A DNA stretch of 38,414 nt, taken from Pyrinomonadaceae bacterium. GTDB lineage: Bacteria; Acidobacteriota; Blastocatellia; Pyrinomonadales; Pyrinomonadaceae. The notes under the pieces were generated by a model. The model had not been told where the DNA came from. It saw only the letters and a program-made list of their open reading frames with translations, and ran no database searches. The position numbers and the translations under genes are program-made. The stretch covers positions 1 to 38,414 of the forward strand of contig JALHNX010000030.1 of the NCBI GenBank assembly GCA_022843305.1, written 5' to 3'. The number at the start of each line of letters is the position of its first letter. The first letter of the stretch is position 1. Below are positions 23,212 through 32,161 of the stretch, one piece after another.

Positions 23212-24171
23212 TTAAAGTTTTCGGTAAACTTCCAATCCGTTTTTCATTTCAACCGCGATTTTGCCTTCCGATTCGGCGTAATCGAGATGCGCGATTGATT
23301 CGGAAATTGCCAAAAAGCGGTGAACGTCTTGACCAATGGCTTTCGGGAAAAGTTTCTGCGCCGTTTCAAAAGCCGTGACGCCGTCTTTTGAAACGAGCGA
23401 AATAATATTGCGCTGGCGTTCATCAATCGCGCGGACATAACGGTTAAAAATTTCTTCAAAATCCGAAATCGGTTCACCGTGTCCGCCGTAAACTAAAGTC
23501 GGCGAATAGCTTCGGATTTTAGCCAGGCTGACAAGATATTCAGCCAGTGATTTAAAGCGTTTTTCACCGTCAAACGGGTCGGGCGAAACTATCGGATTCG
23601 GCGTGATGCGTTTCAGAACGCAGTCGCCGACGATCAATGTGCGATTGGCTTCGCGGACAAACGAACACGAGCCGGGCGTATGTCCGGGCGTATGCAGAAC
23701 TTTCAGTGTTCCGCCTGCAAATTCCAAATCCTGTTCGTCGCGCAGTTCCGAAAATTCGCCATCGGAAAGCGCGTCGGTCAAAAGCGAAATGTCCGCGTAG
23801 ATTGACTGCATTTCCCGGAAAACCGAATTGGGAACTCCGGCGCGAATCATCAGTTTGTGATGTTCCTCGCGCGCGAGCCGTCCGAAAAGATGTCCTGTTT
23901 CCCAACCGTGAACAAGAATTTCGGCGTTTTTGGCTTCGTCGCGGATTGCCCGCGCCAGACCGCAATGATCTTCGTGGGCGTGTGTCAGCACGATTCGCCG
24001 AATGTCTTTGAATTCAACCCGCTCGCGACGCAGTTTTTCGCGCAGAACTTCCGCTGCCTGCGCGGTTTTCGGACCGACATCAATCAGCGTGAGCGGATCT
24101 TCCCGGATGAGATAAACATTGACATCGCCGACATAAAAAGGTGTCGGAACTGTAAACGGAACTATTTTCAT
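23212..24171 (-). CDS. MBL-fold (glyoxalase II-like) metal hydrolase
   Basis: A 319-residue metallo-beta-lactamase-fold enzyme. Metal-binding signature THAHEDH (HxHxDH) comes early, followed by HTPGHTPGSC and LIVGDC, and later VYGGHGEPI, all as in glyoxalase II/RNase Z-like hydrolases. These residues should bind two metals. A C-terminal winged-helix-like segment follows, as in LACTB2-type proteins. I start at ATG 24171 (MKIVPFTVPTPF) since the extra 16 residues upstream come from repetitive sequence; no clear ribosome site is seen. Substrate unknown. It is divergent from the FAD reductase gene with 75 bases between them. Confidence 0.88.
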   Translation of the reverse strand: MKIVPFTVPTPFYVGDVNVYLIREDPLTLIDVGPKTAQAAEVLREKLRRERVEFKDIRRIVLTHAHEDHCGLARAIRDEAKNAEILVHGWETGHLFGRLAREEHHKLMIRAGVPNSVFREMQSIYADISLLTDALSDGEFSELRDEQDLEFAGGTLKVLHTPGHTPGSCSFVREANRTLIVGDCVLKRITPNPIVSPDPFDGEKRFKSLAEYLVSLAKIRSYSPTLVYGGHGEPISDFEEIFNRYVRAIDERQRNIISLVSKDGVTAFETAQKLFPKAIGQDVHRFLAISESIAHLDYAESEGKIAVEMKNGLEVYRKL

Positions 24172-24218
24172 AATGCGGAATGCGGATTTTTTTCTAAGAT
24201 CTCGTTTTCCTGACCGCA

Positions 24219-24237
24219 AAAAGCTATAATAGCTTTT
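24219..24237 (+). promoter_or_regulatory. palindrome containing TATAAT before the reductase gene
   Basis: A 9-bp perfect dyad around one base, AAAAGCTAT-A-ATAGCTTTT, contains TATAAT (24225-24230), 16 bases before the ATG at 24247. No convincing -35 is seen. It may be a -10 element within an operator shared by the divergent genes. Confidence 0.4.
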
Positions 24238-24246
24238 ACATTAAAA

Positions 24247-25491
24247 ATGAACAATCAATCCGCAATCCGCAATCCGCAATCCACATTCGTTATCGTTGGC
24301 GCGGGACCGGCAGGCGCGAGTTTGGCGATTCGCCTTGCGAAAAGCGGTTTTGAAGTCGTTTTGATCGAACGCGAAAAATTTCCGCGTCACAAGCTCTGCG
24401 GGGAATTCATTTCGCCCGAATGTCTGGAGCATTTTCGTGAGTTAGGCGTTTTGGACGAAATGCTCGCAAGCGGCGGCGAACGCGTTACCGAAACGGTTTT
24501 TTATGCGCCGAACGGAAGAAACGTTTCCGTTCCGAGCGAATGGTTCGGAAACGCGCAGGGCGCATTGAGCCTGAGCCGCGCCGAGATGGATTTTCGGCTT
24601 TTGGAAAAAGCAAAGGAAATCGGCGTTCGGGTTTTGGAAGAAACGCAGGTTGTCGGGATTTTGTTTGAAGATAATAAAGTTTGCGGCGTGAAAGTAAAAT
24701 CAAAGTCGGGCGAAACTTTTGAAATTGCGGCGGATTTGACGATTGACGCGACCGGACGGGCGAATGTTTTGGGAAAACTGACGGCAAAATCGAGAAGAGG
24801 AGAAGAGGAGAAGAGGAGAAGAGGAGAAAAACTTACAATCCGCAATCCGCAATCCGCAATCCGCAACCGTCTTGTCGGATTCAAAACGCATCTCGAAAAC
24901 GCCAATCTTGAAAAGGGAAGATGCGAGATTTATTTTTTTCGCGGCGGTTACGGCGGTTTAAGCCGCGTTGAAAATAATCTGGCGAATCATTGTTTTCTGG
25001 TCAAAGCCGATTTGGTTAAAAAGTATATTGGTCAGACCAATTTGCTCGTCGAAGAAGTGATTTTTGAAAACCGCCGCGCCCGCGAAACGATGCGGGACGC
25101 GAAACCCGTGATTGATTGGCTGGCGGTTTCGGTTGACGGTTTCGGCTTGAAGGATCTGAATCCCGCAGAAAATCTTTTCGCGGTCGGCGACGCGGCGGCG
25201 TTTATTGACCCGTTCACGGGAAGCGGAATGCTGATGGCGTTGGAAGGCGCGAAAAGCTTGGCGAAAACCATTGCCGAAAATCGTTTTTCGCCCGACGAAA
25301 TGGCGGAAAGCTATAAATTAAACTTTCAGCAAAGATTTCAAAAAAGACTGCGAATCTGTGCGCTGATGCGGCGCGCGGCGTTTGTTCCGAATCTGGCGAA
25401 AACATTAATTTCCGCACTGAGTTTGAGCCGTTCGGCGCGTGAAATTCTGGCGCGTTCAACGCGGTCAACGGGCGTTATTAAAATAAAGTAA
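24247..25491 (+). CDS. FAD-dependent oxidoreductase, geranylgeranyl-reductase family
   Basis: A 414-residue flavoprotein. It has the Rossmann dinucleotide motif VIVGAGPAGASLA (about 15-27), the EREKFPRHKLCGEF segment, the DATGR motif near 175 and the second FAD motif VGDAAAFIDPFTGSGM near 318. This fits the geranylgeranyl reductase/halogenase-like family that reduces or oxidises hydrophobic substrates; the substrate is unknown. Two tandem-repeat tracts lie within the frame, one right after the start codon and one in a linker between DATGRANVLGKL and RLVGFKTHL. Their 7- and 8-base units are not multiples of three, so copy changes would switch the frame. No ribosome site is evident; the leader is short. 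Confidence 0.88.
   Translation: MNNQSAIRNPQSTFVIVGAGPAGASLAIRLAKSGFEVVLIEREKFPRHKLCGEFISPECLEHFRELGVLDEMLASGGERVTETVFYAPNGRNVSVPSEWFGNAQGALSLSRAEMDFRLLEKAKEIGVRVLEETQVVGILFEDNKVCGVKVKSKSGETFEIAADLTIDATGRANVLGKLTAKSRRGEEEKRRRGEKLTIRNPQSAIRNRLVGFKTHLENANLEKGRCEIYFFRGGYGGLSRVENNLANHCFLVKADLVKKYIGQTNLLVEEVIFENRRARETMRDAKPVIDWLAVSVDGFGLKDLNPAENLFAVGDAAAFIDPFTGSGMLMALEGAKSLAKTIAENRFSPDEMAESYKLNFQQRFQKRLRICALMRRAAFVPNLAKTLISALSLSRSAREILARSTRSTGVIKIK
24257..24283 (+). repeat. heptanucleotide repeat AATCCGC at the gene start
   Basis: Three exact AATCCGC units (24257-24277) and a decayed fourth sit five codons into the reductase frame. Related ATTCCGC/ATCCGC words occur on the opposite strand next to the MBL start (about 24168-24188). 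The unit is 7 bases. Confidence 0.85.
24792..24864 (+). repeat. 8-nt and 7-nt tandem repeats inside the reductase gene
   Basis: Four exact GAGAAGAG units plus GAGAA (24792-24828) are followed after 8 bases by four exact AATCCGC units (24837-24864). Together they encode a basic linker (RRGEEEKRRRGEK and IRNPQSAIRN). The second unit is the same heptamer found at the gene start. Confidence 0.9.
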
Positions 25492-25730
25492 TGTGAAAAT
25501 ATAAAAAACTCGCCTTAATACTTGCCTTTCAACGGGTTTTAGGATAAAAATTTCAAAGCATATCTAAAACTAATTAAGAAAAATCTGTCGGTAAATTTTA
25601 ATAAAACGGTTAACAATAATAAATCGTCCGAAAACCTTTAGTTGCAAAAATAAGTTGGATTTGCCCCGTGCGACATTTGTCTTTCGCCGACAGGATTAGA
25701 GAAAAAGTTTTTTAAGGAGAAAATAATTTT

Positions 25731-28700
25731 ATGAAATCGAGTCCTTTTAGGATTTCTGCCATCGCCGGACGTTTTTTGATGACGGCGATAGTATTGATTT
25801 TCAGCGTTAGTGCGATTTTTGCCCAGGCACAAGGCAGCACCGCAGATTTAAACGGAACGGTTGTTGACCCGAACGGCGCGGTCGTCGCGGGCGCAACCAT
25901 CACGGCGCGCAGCTCCGCAACCGGAATTACGCGCACCGTCACGGCAAACGATTCGGGAGAATATTCGATAATCGGTTTGCCGCCGGGCGATTACGAGGTG
26001 ACGGTCGAAGCCGCAACCTTTAAGAAGACGGTAATTTCGCCCGTTCGGCTGACCGTCGGGCAATCGGCTTCGTTAGAAGTCAAACTCGAACTCGGAACAC
26101 AGGATGTCACCGTTACCGTTTCGGGCGATTCGGTCGAATTGGTCGAAACGACGCGAACGTCGGTCGCCAACACGATTAGCCAGGAAAGAATTGAAAATCT
26201 TCCGATCAACGAACGCAGCGCGACGGGGTTTGCGCTGACGCTTTCGACCGTCGGGCGCGATAACGGTCGTCCGATCGGTCCTGCGCCGACTTCGGGTTTG
26301 AACATCGGCGGACAGCGCGGACGCTCGACGCAGGTTAATGTGGACGGCGCGGATTTTACGGATAATTCGGTCAATGCGTCGCGTTCGACCGTTTCGCAGG
26401 AAGCCGTGCAGGAATATCAGGTTAATACCAATTCCTACACCGCCGAATTCGGACGCGCGACGGGCGGCGTGGTCAATGTCGTTACGAAACGCGGAACAAA
26501 CCAATGGACGGGAAATGTCTTCGGCTTTCTCCGCGATAAAAGCATTCAGGCGCGCAACGCTTTTGCGCCGATTGATAAACCCGATTTTCGCCGCACACAA
26601 TACGGCGCAACCCTGGGCGGTCCGATTATCAAGGACAAGATATTTTTCTTTACCGCCTTTGAACGCCGCCAACGCGACGAATCGGGATTTTTTACGAGCG
26701 ATGTCGTCGGTAATCTGACAAGTTCGGTCACGCTCGGTGCGCCGATTCTGCCGTTTACGCAAACCTTTAACCGGCTTACCCCGCAACAGGCGGCATTTGC
26801 GAACAGCCTGATCGCCACCGGCGTTCCGGCGAACATCAGCGCGGCTGTGCAGTATCTTTATCTGGCTTCGAGCGGCGGCAACACCGCTTTGACCGGATCA
26901 AATCCGCTGATCAGCGCGGGCGGCGCGATTCCGGCGGGGCAGGTTGTCGGTTCGAGATTTTTCATTACGGGTGCGCCGGTTCCGGTCGGCACGACCGGCT
27001 CGAACGGTTTGCCGATAGCTTTTCGTCCGCTCAATAATTTGCAGAGAATCTTTCCCGTCACTGAAAGATCGAATTACTGGTCGCTGCGCGGCGATTATAA
27101 CGTTGACGACAGCAATCAATTCACGATGCGCATCGGCTATAACCCGAGCGAGATCACGGGTATTCAGGTCGAATCGCAGAATCAGTCTTTAGGACAGAAC
27201 GATTTTTCGCGCACGGGCATCACGACTTTGCAGGACGTTTCGTTCAGCGCAGGCTTGACCTCGACTTTGAGCAGCACGACGGCAAACGAATTTCGTTTCA
27301 GTTTCGGCAGACGCGGAACGACCTTCAAATCGCAGAACGGCGAAGCCGTCGCTTACAATATTTCGGGCACGGCGTTCATCGGACGCGAGCTTTTCTCGCC
27401 GGTTGACCGCAAGGAAACCCGTTTCCAGATTCTCGACAACTTCAACTGGGTGGTCGGCAATCACACGTTCAAATTCGGCGGCGATATAAACTTTATCAAA
27501 ATTCCCGCCGCGCGTTTTGAACTAAACTTTGCCGGACTTTTCAATTTCGGCGAATTTGCCGCGTCGAATCTCGGTTTTCCGGCTAGCGCTCCGTCGTTTA
27601 CGCCGGTTCAAAGCTACGGACTCGGGCTTCCTTCGCTTTATATTCAAGGTTTCGGCGACCCGATCAGCCAGATCAAAAACAAACCGCTCGCTTTTTATGC
27701 GCAGGATTCGTGGAAGATCACGCCGCGTCTGAACATTAATTACGGCATTCGCTACGACGTTGAATTTACGCAGGAGATCGCGCCGGTCGGTTTCCGCGAC
27801 CCGCTTTCGGGAATTAATCTCTCGGCGAGCGACACTTTGGCGGCGCAGGACGCGCTCGGCGTTCAGCAGGGTTTTCCGCGCGATACGAACAATTTTGCGC
27901 CGCGTCTCGGATTCGCGTTCGATATGTTCGGCAACGGCAAAACCGTTCTGCGCGGTTCGTTCGGCTTGTATTACGACCATCCGCTGCTGGCGGTCGCGTT
28001 CAACTCCGACATCGCCGATGCCGCGCAGCAGCAACAGGCTGTTCTGACGGCGGGAAGTCCTTCGCCGACCGCGCTCTTGAATGCGGCGCAGGTTTTCCAG
28101 GGAACGGTTTGCGGCGCGGTCGGCTCTTCACCGGCAATTTGCGGTGCGTCCGTGACCCCGGGCGTCGCGGCATCCGCCCAATATCAATTCGGCAGACAGC
28201 GTTTTAACGATCAGACATTTCCGGGTTTCGGACCTGTTTTGCCGTTCACGCTGCCGGTTTCAAAAGATTTCCAATATGCTTCGGCACTTCAGGGAAATTT
28301 GTCAATTGAGCGTCAATTGACGAGAAATATGTCTTTGTCGGCTTCATACATCTATGTCGGCGCGCGCCATCTTCCGCACCCGACCGACCTGAATACGCCG
28401 AATACGGCACTGCAAATTCAAAACTTCCAACGCTTTTTCGGCGGCGCTCTGCCGACCAGCACACAGCAGGCGATTGCTTTTTCGATTGCCACGACCGCTC
28501 CGGGAAGTCCGACCGGCGTCGGCTGTGCGGTCGTCATTCCGGGAATGGTTGCGGCATGTCCGGGCGGACGGGTGGTTGCTCCGGCAATTGCCAACTTCTT
28601 CCGACCGAACGCTCCGAACTATTTTCTGGCGGCGGCGCTTTCGGGCGGCGCGGTCAGCAAAGCCGTTCTGGATTCGCAGCTCGCGGGAAGTTTGAGAACG

Positions 28701-29474
28701 CCGGGCGTGATTTCGCCGTTCGGTTCGGTCAACGCGCAGATTTCGGACGGTAATTCGAGCTACAACGCGATGAACGTTGAACTCAAACGACGCTTTGCCA
28801 ATAATTTTACATTTCTGGCAAGCTATACGTGGTCGCATTCGATTGACGATTCATCCGATTTGCAGACATTGCTGATCGCGCAGGATGTTCGCCGCTTTGA
28901 CCTTGAAAAAGCCGATTCGCTGTTTGACCAGCGGCATCGTTTCGTTTTCAGCGGCGTGATGACCTCGCCGGATTCGTGGCGTTCGGGAAGCGGCTGGCAG
29001 AAATTCCTGTCGGATTTCACCATCGCCCCGATCATCGAACTTTCGTCGGGTCGCCCGTTCAATATCATCACTAATGTTGATGCGAACAACGACCAATCAA
29101 CCCAAACCGACCGTCCGAGCGTTAATCCCGACGGTACGCTTTGCGTTCCCGGAAGCATCGGCTGTGTTACTCCGCTGATTACCAACGGAGAGTTTTCAAC
29201 CGGAAATCTGGGACGCAATATGGGACGCACGCATTCGTTCGCATCGGTTGATCTGCGAATTTCGCGGGCGATCCGGTTCGGCGAACGTCTTCGTCTCGAT
29301 TTGATTGCCGAAGGTTTCAACCTTTTCAATCGTTTTAACGAAGGTTCGGCTTCGCCGTTTTACACGGATGTCAACGCTTTCGGTCAACGCGCGGGCAACG
29401 GTCGCTATTACAGCCGTTCAACCGCCGCCTACGATCCGCGTCAATTCCAATTCGGAGCTAAATTCAGCTTCTAA
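25731..29474 (+). CDS. TonB-dependent receptor with N-terminal CarboxypepD_reg-like domain
   Basis: A 1247-residue outer-membrane transporter. A signal peptide (to about residue 33, IFAQAQG) precedes a carboxypeptidase-regulatory-like beta-sandwich: GTVVDPNGAVVAGATITA through DYEVTVEAATFKK. The plug domain contains NIGGQRGRSTQVNVDG and the ATGGVVNVVTKRGTN motif. A large beta barrel ends in a terminal Phe (FQFGAKFSF), as expected for BAM recognition. Such Oar/SusC-like receptors are abundant in Acidobacteriota and import bulky nutrients such as oligosaccharides or chelated metals. The substrate cannot be told. AAGGAG lies 12 bases before the ATG, and a hairpin terminator follows. The 239-bp upstream gap shows no gene. 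Confidence 0.93.
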   Translation: MKSSPFRISAIAGRFLMTAIVLIFSVSAIFAQAQGSTADLNGTVVDPNGAVVAGATITARSSATGITRTVTANDSGEYSIIGLPPGDYEVTVEAATFKKTVISPVRLTVGQSASLEVKLELGTQDVTVTVSGDSVELVETTRTSVANTISQERIENLPINERSATGFALTLSTVGRDNGRPIGPAPTSGLNIGGQRGRSTQVNVDGADFTDNSVNASRSTVSQEAVQEYQVNTNSYTAEFGRATGGVVNVVTKRGTNQWTGNVFGFLRDKSIQARNAFAPIDKPDFRRTQYGATLGGPIIKDKIFFFTAFERRQRDESGFFTSDVVGNLTSSVTLGAPILPFTQTFNRLTPQQAAFANSLIATGVPANISAAVQYLYLASSGGNTALTGSNPLISAGGAIPAGQVVGSRFFITGAPVPVGTTGSNGLPIAFRPLNNLQRIFPVTERSNYWSLRGDYNVDDSNQFTMRIGYNPSEITGIQVESQNQSLGQNDFSRTGITTLQDVSFSAGLTSTLSSTTANEFRFSFGRRGTTFKSQNGEAVAYNISGTAFIGRELFSPVDRKETRFQILDNFNWVVGNHTFKFGGDINFIKIPAARFELNFAGLFNFGEFAASNLGFPASAPSFTPVQSYGLGLPSLYIQGFGDPISQIKNKPLAFYAQDSWKITPRLNINYGIRYDVEFTQEIAPVGFRDPLSGINLSASDTLAAQDALGVQQGFPRDTNNFAPRLGFAFDMFGNGKTVLRGSFGLYYDHPLLAVAFNSDIADAAQQQQAVLTAGSPSPTALLNAAQVFQGTVCGAVGSSPAICGASVTPGVAASAQYQFGRQRFNDQTFPGFGPVLPFTLPVSKDFQYASALQGNLSIERQLTRNMSLSASYIYVGARHLPHPTDLNTPNTALQIQNFQRFFGGALPTSTQQAIAFSIATTAPGSPTGVGCAVVIPGMVAACPGGRVVAPAIANFFRPNAPNYFLAAALSGGAVSKAVLDSQLAGSLRTPGVISPFGSVNAQISDGNSSYNAMNVELKRRFANNFTFLASYTWSHSIDDSSDLQTLLIAQDVRRFDLEKADSLFDQRHRFVFSGVMTSPDSWRSGSGWQKFLSDFTIAPIIELSSGRPFNIITNVDANNDQSTQTDRPSVNPDGTLCVPGSIGCVTPLITNGEFSTGNLGRNMGRTHSFASVDLRISRAIRFGERLRLDLIAEGFNLFNRFNEGSASPFYTDVNAFGQRAGNGRYYSRSTAAYDPRQFQFGAKFSF

Positions 29475-29481
29475 ACCAAAA

Positions 29482-29515
29482 GTTTTGAGTTTCAACGAAA
29501 GTTGAAACTCAAAAC
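29482..29515 (+). terminator. GAAA-tetraloop hairpin after the receptor gene
   Basis: GTTTTGAGTTTCAAC (29482-29496) pairs perfectly with 29501-29515 around a GAAA tetraloop closed by C-G, a very stable form. The T run (TTTTTT) begins about 10 bases later, so it is a non-canonical terminator or an mRNA-end stabiliser. Confidence 0.65.
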
Positions 29516-29606
29516 CTATCAGACTTTTTTGCCGCCGAATCCGTACGATTTACAGAGTTTTGTCTTTGCTCTGTGAATCACGCGGATTCTGTGGCAAAAT
29601 TTATTT

Positions 29607-30545
29607 GTGGCTTCGCTTTCCGAAAAAATCAAACAAAAATCCTTTGAATTGGGCTTTCATAAAACCGGCATCGTGCGCGTCGAATCTTTGACGGAAGAAG
29701 AAAATCACCTGCGCGAATGGCTTGCCGAAAATTATCACGGCGAGATGCAATGGATGGAGCGCGAACCGGAAAAACGCGCCGCTCCCGAGCTTCTTTTTCC
29801 CGGCGCGAGATCAATCATCGTCGTTGCCTTAAATTATTTTACGCCGTTTGAACACGAAGAAAATTCATCAAAAGGCAAAGTTTCGCGCTATGCGTGGGGC
29901 GACGATTACCACGACGTTTTAAAGGAAAAACTGCGCGAACTTCTGGCGTTTATCAAATCCGAAAACGAGGCGGCGGAAGGCAAAATCTGCGTTGACACCG
30001 CGCCGATTATGGATAAGGTTTGGGCGGCGCGCGCCGGTTTGGGCTGGATCGGCAAACATTCGAATCTGATTACGAAAGACTACGGCTCGTGGGTTTTCTT
30101 GGGCGAAATTTTGCTGAATCTGGAATTAGAATACGATACGGACAAGGTTTCCGACCATTGCGGAAGCTGCACGGCTTGTCTCGATGCGTGTCCGACCGGC
30201 GCGATTGTCGAGCCTTACATTGTGGATTCCCGAAAATGTCTCTCGTATGCTACAATCGAACTTCGCGCACCGGAATTCCCCGATGAAATTACAGAAAACT
30301 TGAACGGCTGGCTTTACGGCTGTGATATTTGTCAGGATGTTTGCCCTTGGAATCGTTTTGAAAAACCGACCATGGAAGAAAGATTCGCGCCGCGCACGGG
30401 AAACGTCAGCGCGGATTTGGACGAAATTCTCGCGCTTTCGCCCGAAAAATACGCCGAAAAATTTCGCCGCAGCGCGATGAAACGAACAAAACTCGCGGGT
30501 CTGCAAAGAAACGCGACCGCTTTGAAAAAAAGCCGCAAAAAATAA
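29607..30545 (+). CDS. queG: epoxyqueuosine reductase
   Basis: A 312-residue cobalamin- and Fe-S-dependent enzyme for the last step of queuosine synthesis, reducing epoxyqueuosine in the wobble position of GUN-anticodon tRNAs. The DUF1730-like N-terminal part includes VDTAPIMDK with the putative catalytic Asp and GLGWIGKHSNLI. Two 4Fe-4S motifs follow: CGSCTACLDACP and CDICQDVCP, with an extra Cys in DSRKCLSY. The start is GTG; MASLSEKIKQKSFELGF aligns with the usual beginning of the family. It lacks the extra C-terminal domain of longer homologues. It precedes the SH3 protein gene by 11 bases and may be co-transcribed. Confidence 0.95.
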   Translation: MASLSEKIKQKSFELGFHKTGIVRVESLTEEENHLREWLAENYHGEMQWMEREPEKRAAPELLFPGARSIIVVALNYFTPFEHEENSSKGKVSRYAWGDDYHDVLKEKLRELLAFIKSENEAAEGKICVDTAPIMDKVWAARAGLGWIGKHSNLITKDYGSWVFLGEILLNLELEYDTDKVSDHCGSCTACLDACPTGAIVEPYIVDSRKCLSYATIELRAPEFPDEITENLNGWLYGCDICQDVCPWNRFEKPTMEERFAPRTGNVSADLDEILALSPEKYAEKFRRSAMKRTKLAGLQRNATALKKSRKK

Positions 30546-30556
30546 CGGAGAGAAAA

Positions 30557-32059
30557 ATGTTTTTAAGATTTACCAAATTTTCGCGCCCCGTACACGGAAT
30601 TATCATCGCCCTTTTAATGCTTTTCACGTCCGCTTTGATCGCCGTGACGGTCGAAAGTGCGCCGCAGAGAAACAAAGCCAAAGCCACGCCGACTCCCAAG
30701 AAAAAGACCACGCCGACACCGAATAAAAAGACGCAGGCGAAAACCAAACCGACGCCGAGCAAGACGAAAACGAATAAGAATTCAACACAAACCGCGACGA
30801 AAAATAAAACTGCCGACAAAAGAAACGAAAAAACATCGTCGAAAACCGCGTCGAAAACGACCGACCGAAATAAAAATTCAAAAACTGCGAATACCAAAAA
30901 CTCGAAACAAACTTTAGCGGCAAACAATAAAATTCCGTCAAAAACCGCAAAGAACGACCGGAATTCAAAAACAAACGAGAAAAACAGAAATACTTCGCCG
31001 AGCAATACAAAGACGGCAGCGAATAAAAATAAAACAACGACAGCGATAACTACTAAACCGTCGGTCGTCAGAACGGCAGCCAAAACAACTCCGAAACCGA
31101 AAATCGAAACAAAATCGAGAACGGCGGATTTGAACAAAACGGCTGAAAAAACGCCAGAAATCACCACGACCGAATTTCCGCAGATCATCGTCACGAGTTT
31201 TTCTGTTCCCGTCAGAAATCAGGCAAACTCGTCGGCGCAGATGGTTTCAAACGTCAAACTCGGCACGGTGCTGAAAGTTACCGAGAAAAATCCGGCGTGG
31301 TATAAAGTGCAGTATTCGGACGGCGGAAAAAACTCGACGGGCTGGATTTCGGCAAATGCCGTCAACGATTTAAATGCTTCGGGCAAAACCGAGCTTTACC
31401 GCCAGATCGTCGAGCGAAACTACAAACCGCAGATGGATTTCCAGTCCGCGTCGGAATTTTACGAGTTTTTGAGCAGCGTCAACGGCGAATTAGAAGTTTC
31501 GGACAAATCAGCCGAAATCGAGTTGAAACGCCTTCTCGCGCTTCGCTCGGCGCTGAAAACCATTCCGGCTGAACGACGCGAAACCGCGCCGTATAGAGAT
31601 TTTCTCAAATCGCGCGAAAAAGAGATCGTCTATAACGAACCGGGCGGCGAATGGCTCGTCGTCTCGAACGAATTTTGGAATCTGCACAGTAAATACCGGC
31701 AAACGAGCTTTTCCGACACGATCGCGTGGGAAGCCGCGAACAATACTTTGCCGGGCGAATGCGAAGGTTACGTCAACTGCTATCTTTTCGATATGCGGAT
31801 GCGCTTCGGCGAATATTTAAATTTGCATCCGAACGGGAAAAACTCGGCGGCGGCACTGAAAAATATGACCGATTATCTTTCGCCAATCGTCGCCGACGCG
31901 CCGCAAAAGACGGTTTATAATGGTCCAACGGACGTTACCGACCGCGCCGAATTTAACAATCTGATCGCCGAACTCCGCACGATCGTCGCGCGCTTGCAAT
32001 TCGTCGAAAAGGAAAAAACGCTCCAACAGCTCAGAACCATCGCCGAAGCCTATCGCTAA
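30557..32059 (+). CDS. secreted or anchored SH3-domain protein with Lys/Thr-rich linker
   Basis: A 500-residue protein with an N-terminal signal or anchor (about 13-34). A very low-complexity region rich in Lys, Thr, Asn and Pro (about 35-205) follows, and then an SH3-like domain: IIVTSFSVPVRNQANSSAQM through STGWISANAV, about 207-270. The C-terminal 230 residues are mixed alpha/beta and not recognised. They include two Cys (GECEGYVNCYLFDMR) that could form a disulphide. SH3b domains usually bind peptidoglycan. A periplasmic or envelope role is therefore likely. A GGAGAG site precedes the ATG. Confidence 0.8.
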   Translation: MFLRFTKFSRPVHGIIIALLMLFTSALIAVTVESAPQRNKAKATPTPKKKTTPTPNKKTQAKTKPTPSKTKTNKNSTQTATKNKTADKRNEKTSSKTASKTTDRNKNSKTANTKNSKQTLAANNKIPSKTAKNDRNSKTNEKNRNTSPSNTKTAANKNKTTTAITTKPSVVRTAAKTTPKPKIETKSRTADLNKTAEKTPEITTTEFPQIIVTSFSVPVRNQANSSAQMVSNVKLGTVLKVTEKNPAWYKVQYSDGGKNSTGWISANAVNDLNASGKTELYRQIVERNYKPQMDFQSASEFYEFLSSVNGELEVSDKSAEIELKRLLALRSALKTIPAERRETAPYRDFLKSREKEIVYNEPGGEWLVVSNEFWNLHSKYRQTSFSDTIAWEAANNTLPGECEGYVNCYLFDMRMRFGEYLNLHPNGKNSAAALKNMTDYLSPIVADAPQKTVYNGPTDVTDRAEFNNLIAELRTIVARLQFVEKEKTLQQLRTIAEAYR

Positions 32060-32068
32060 AATTGTTCT

Positions 32069-32126
32069 TTGTCCGTCGTCAGTTGTCCGTTGAAAATAAA
32101 AACAACGGATAACTGACGACGGACAA
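32069..32126. repeat. 24-bp inverted repeat between SH3 gene and moaA
   Basis: Arms 32069-32092 and 32103-32126 are inverse complements with one G-T mismatch, around a 10-base AT loop. The arms contain repeated GTCCGT words. With no T run it looks like a dispersed palindromic repeat rather than a simple terminator. Confidence 0.65.
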
Positions 32127-32161
32127 CTGACAAATGCCTCCTAAAAATCTAAAATTAAAGT

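Noticed and set aside
24792-24864. CRISPR-like array
   Set aside because: Units are 7-8 bases, contiguous and lack spacers; they are simple tandem repeats within a coding frame.
30406-31194. 262-residue Phe/Val-rich minus-strand frame resembling a membrane protein
   Set aside because: It is the complement of the Lys/Thr-rich linker of the SH3 protein; hydrophobicity is a by-product of AAA/ACC codons read backwards.
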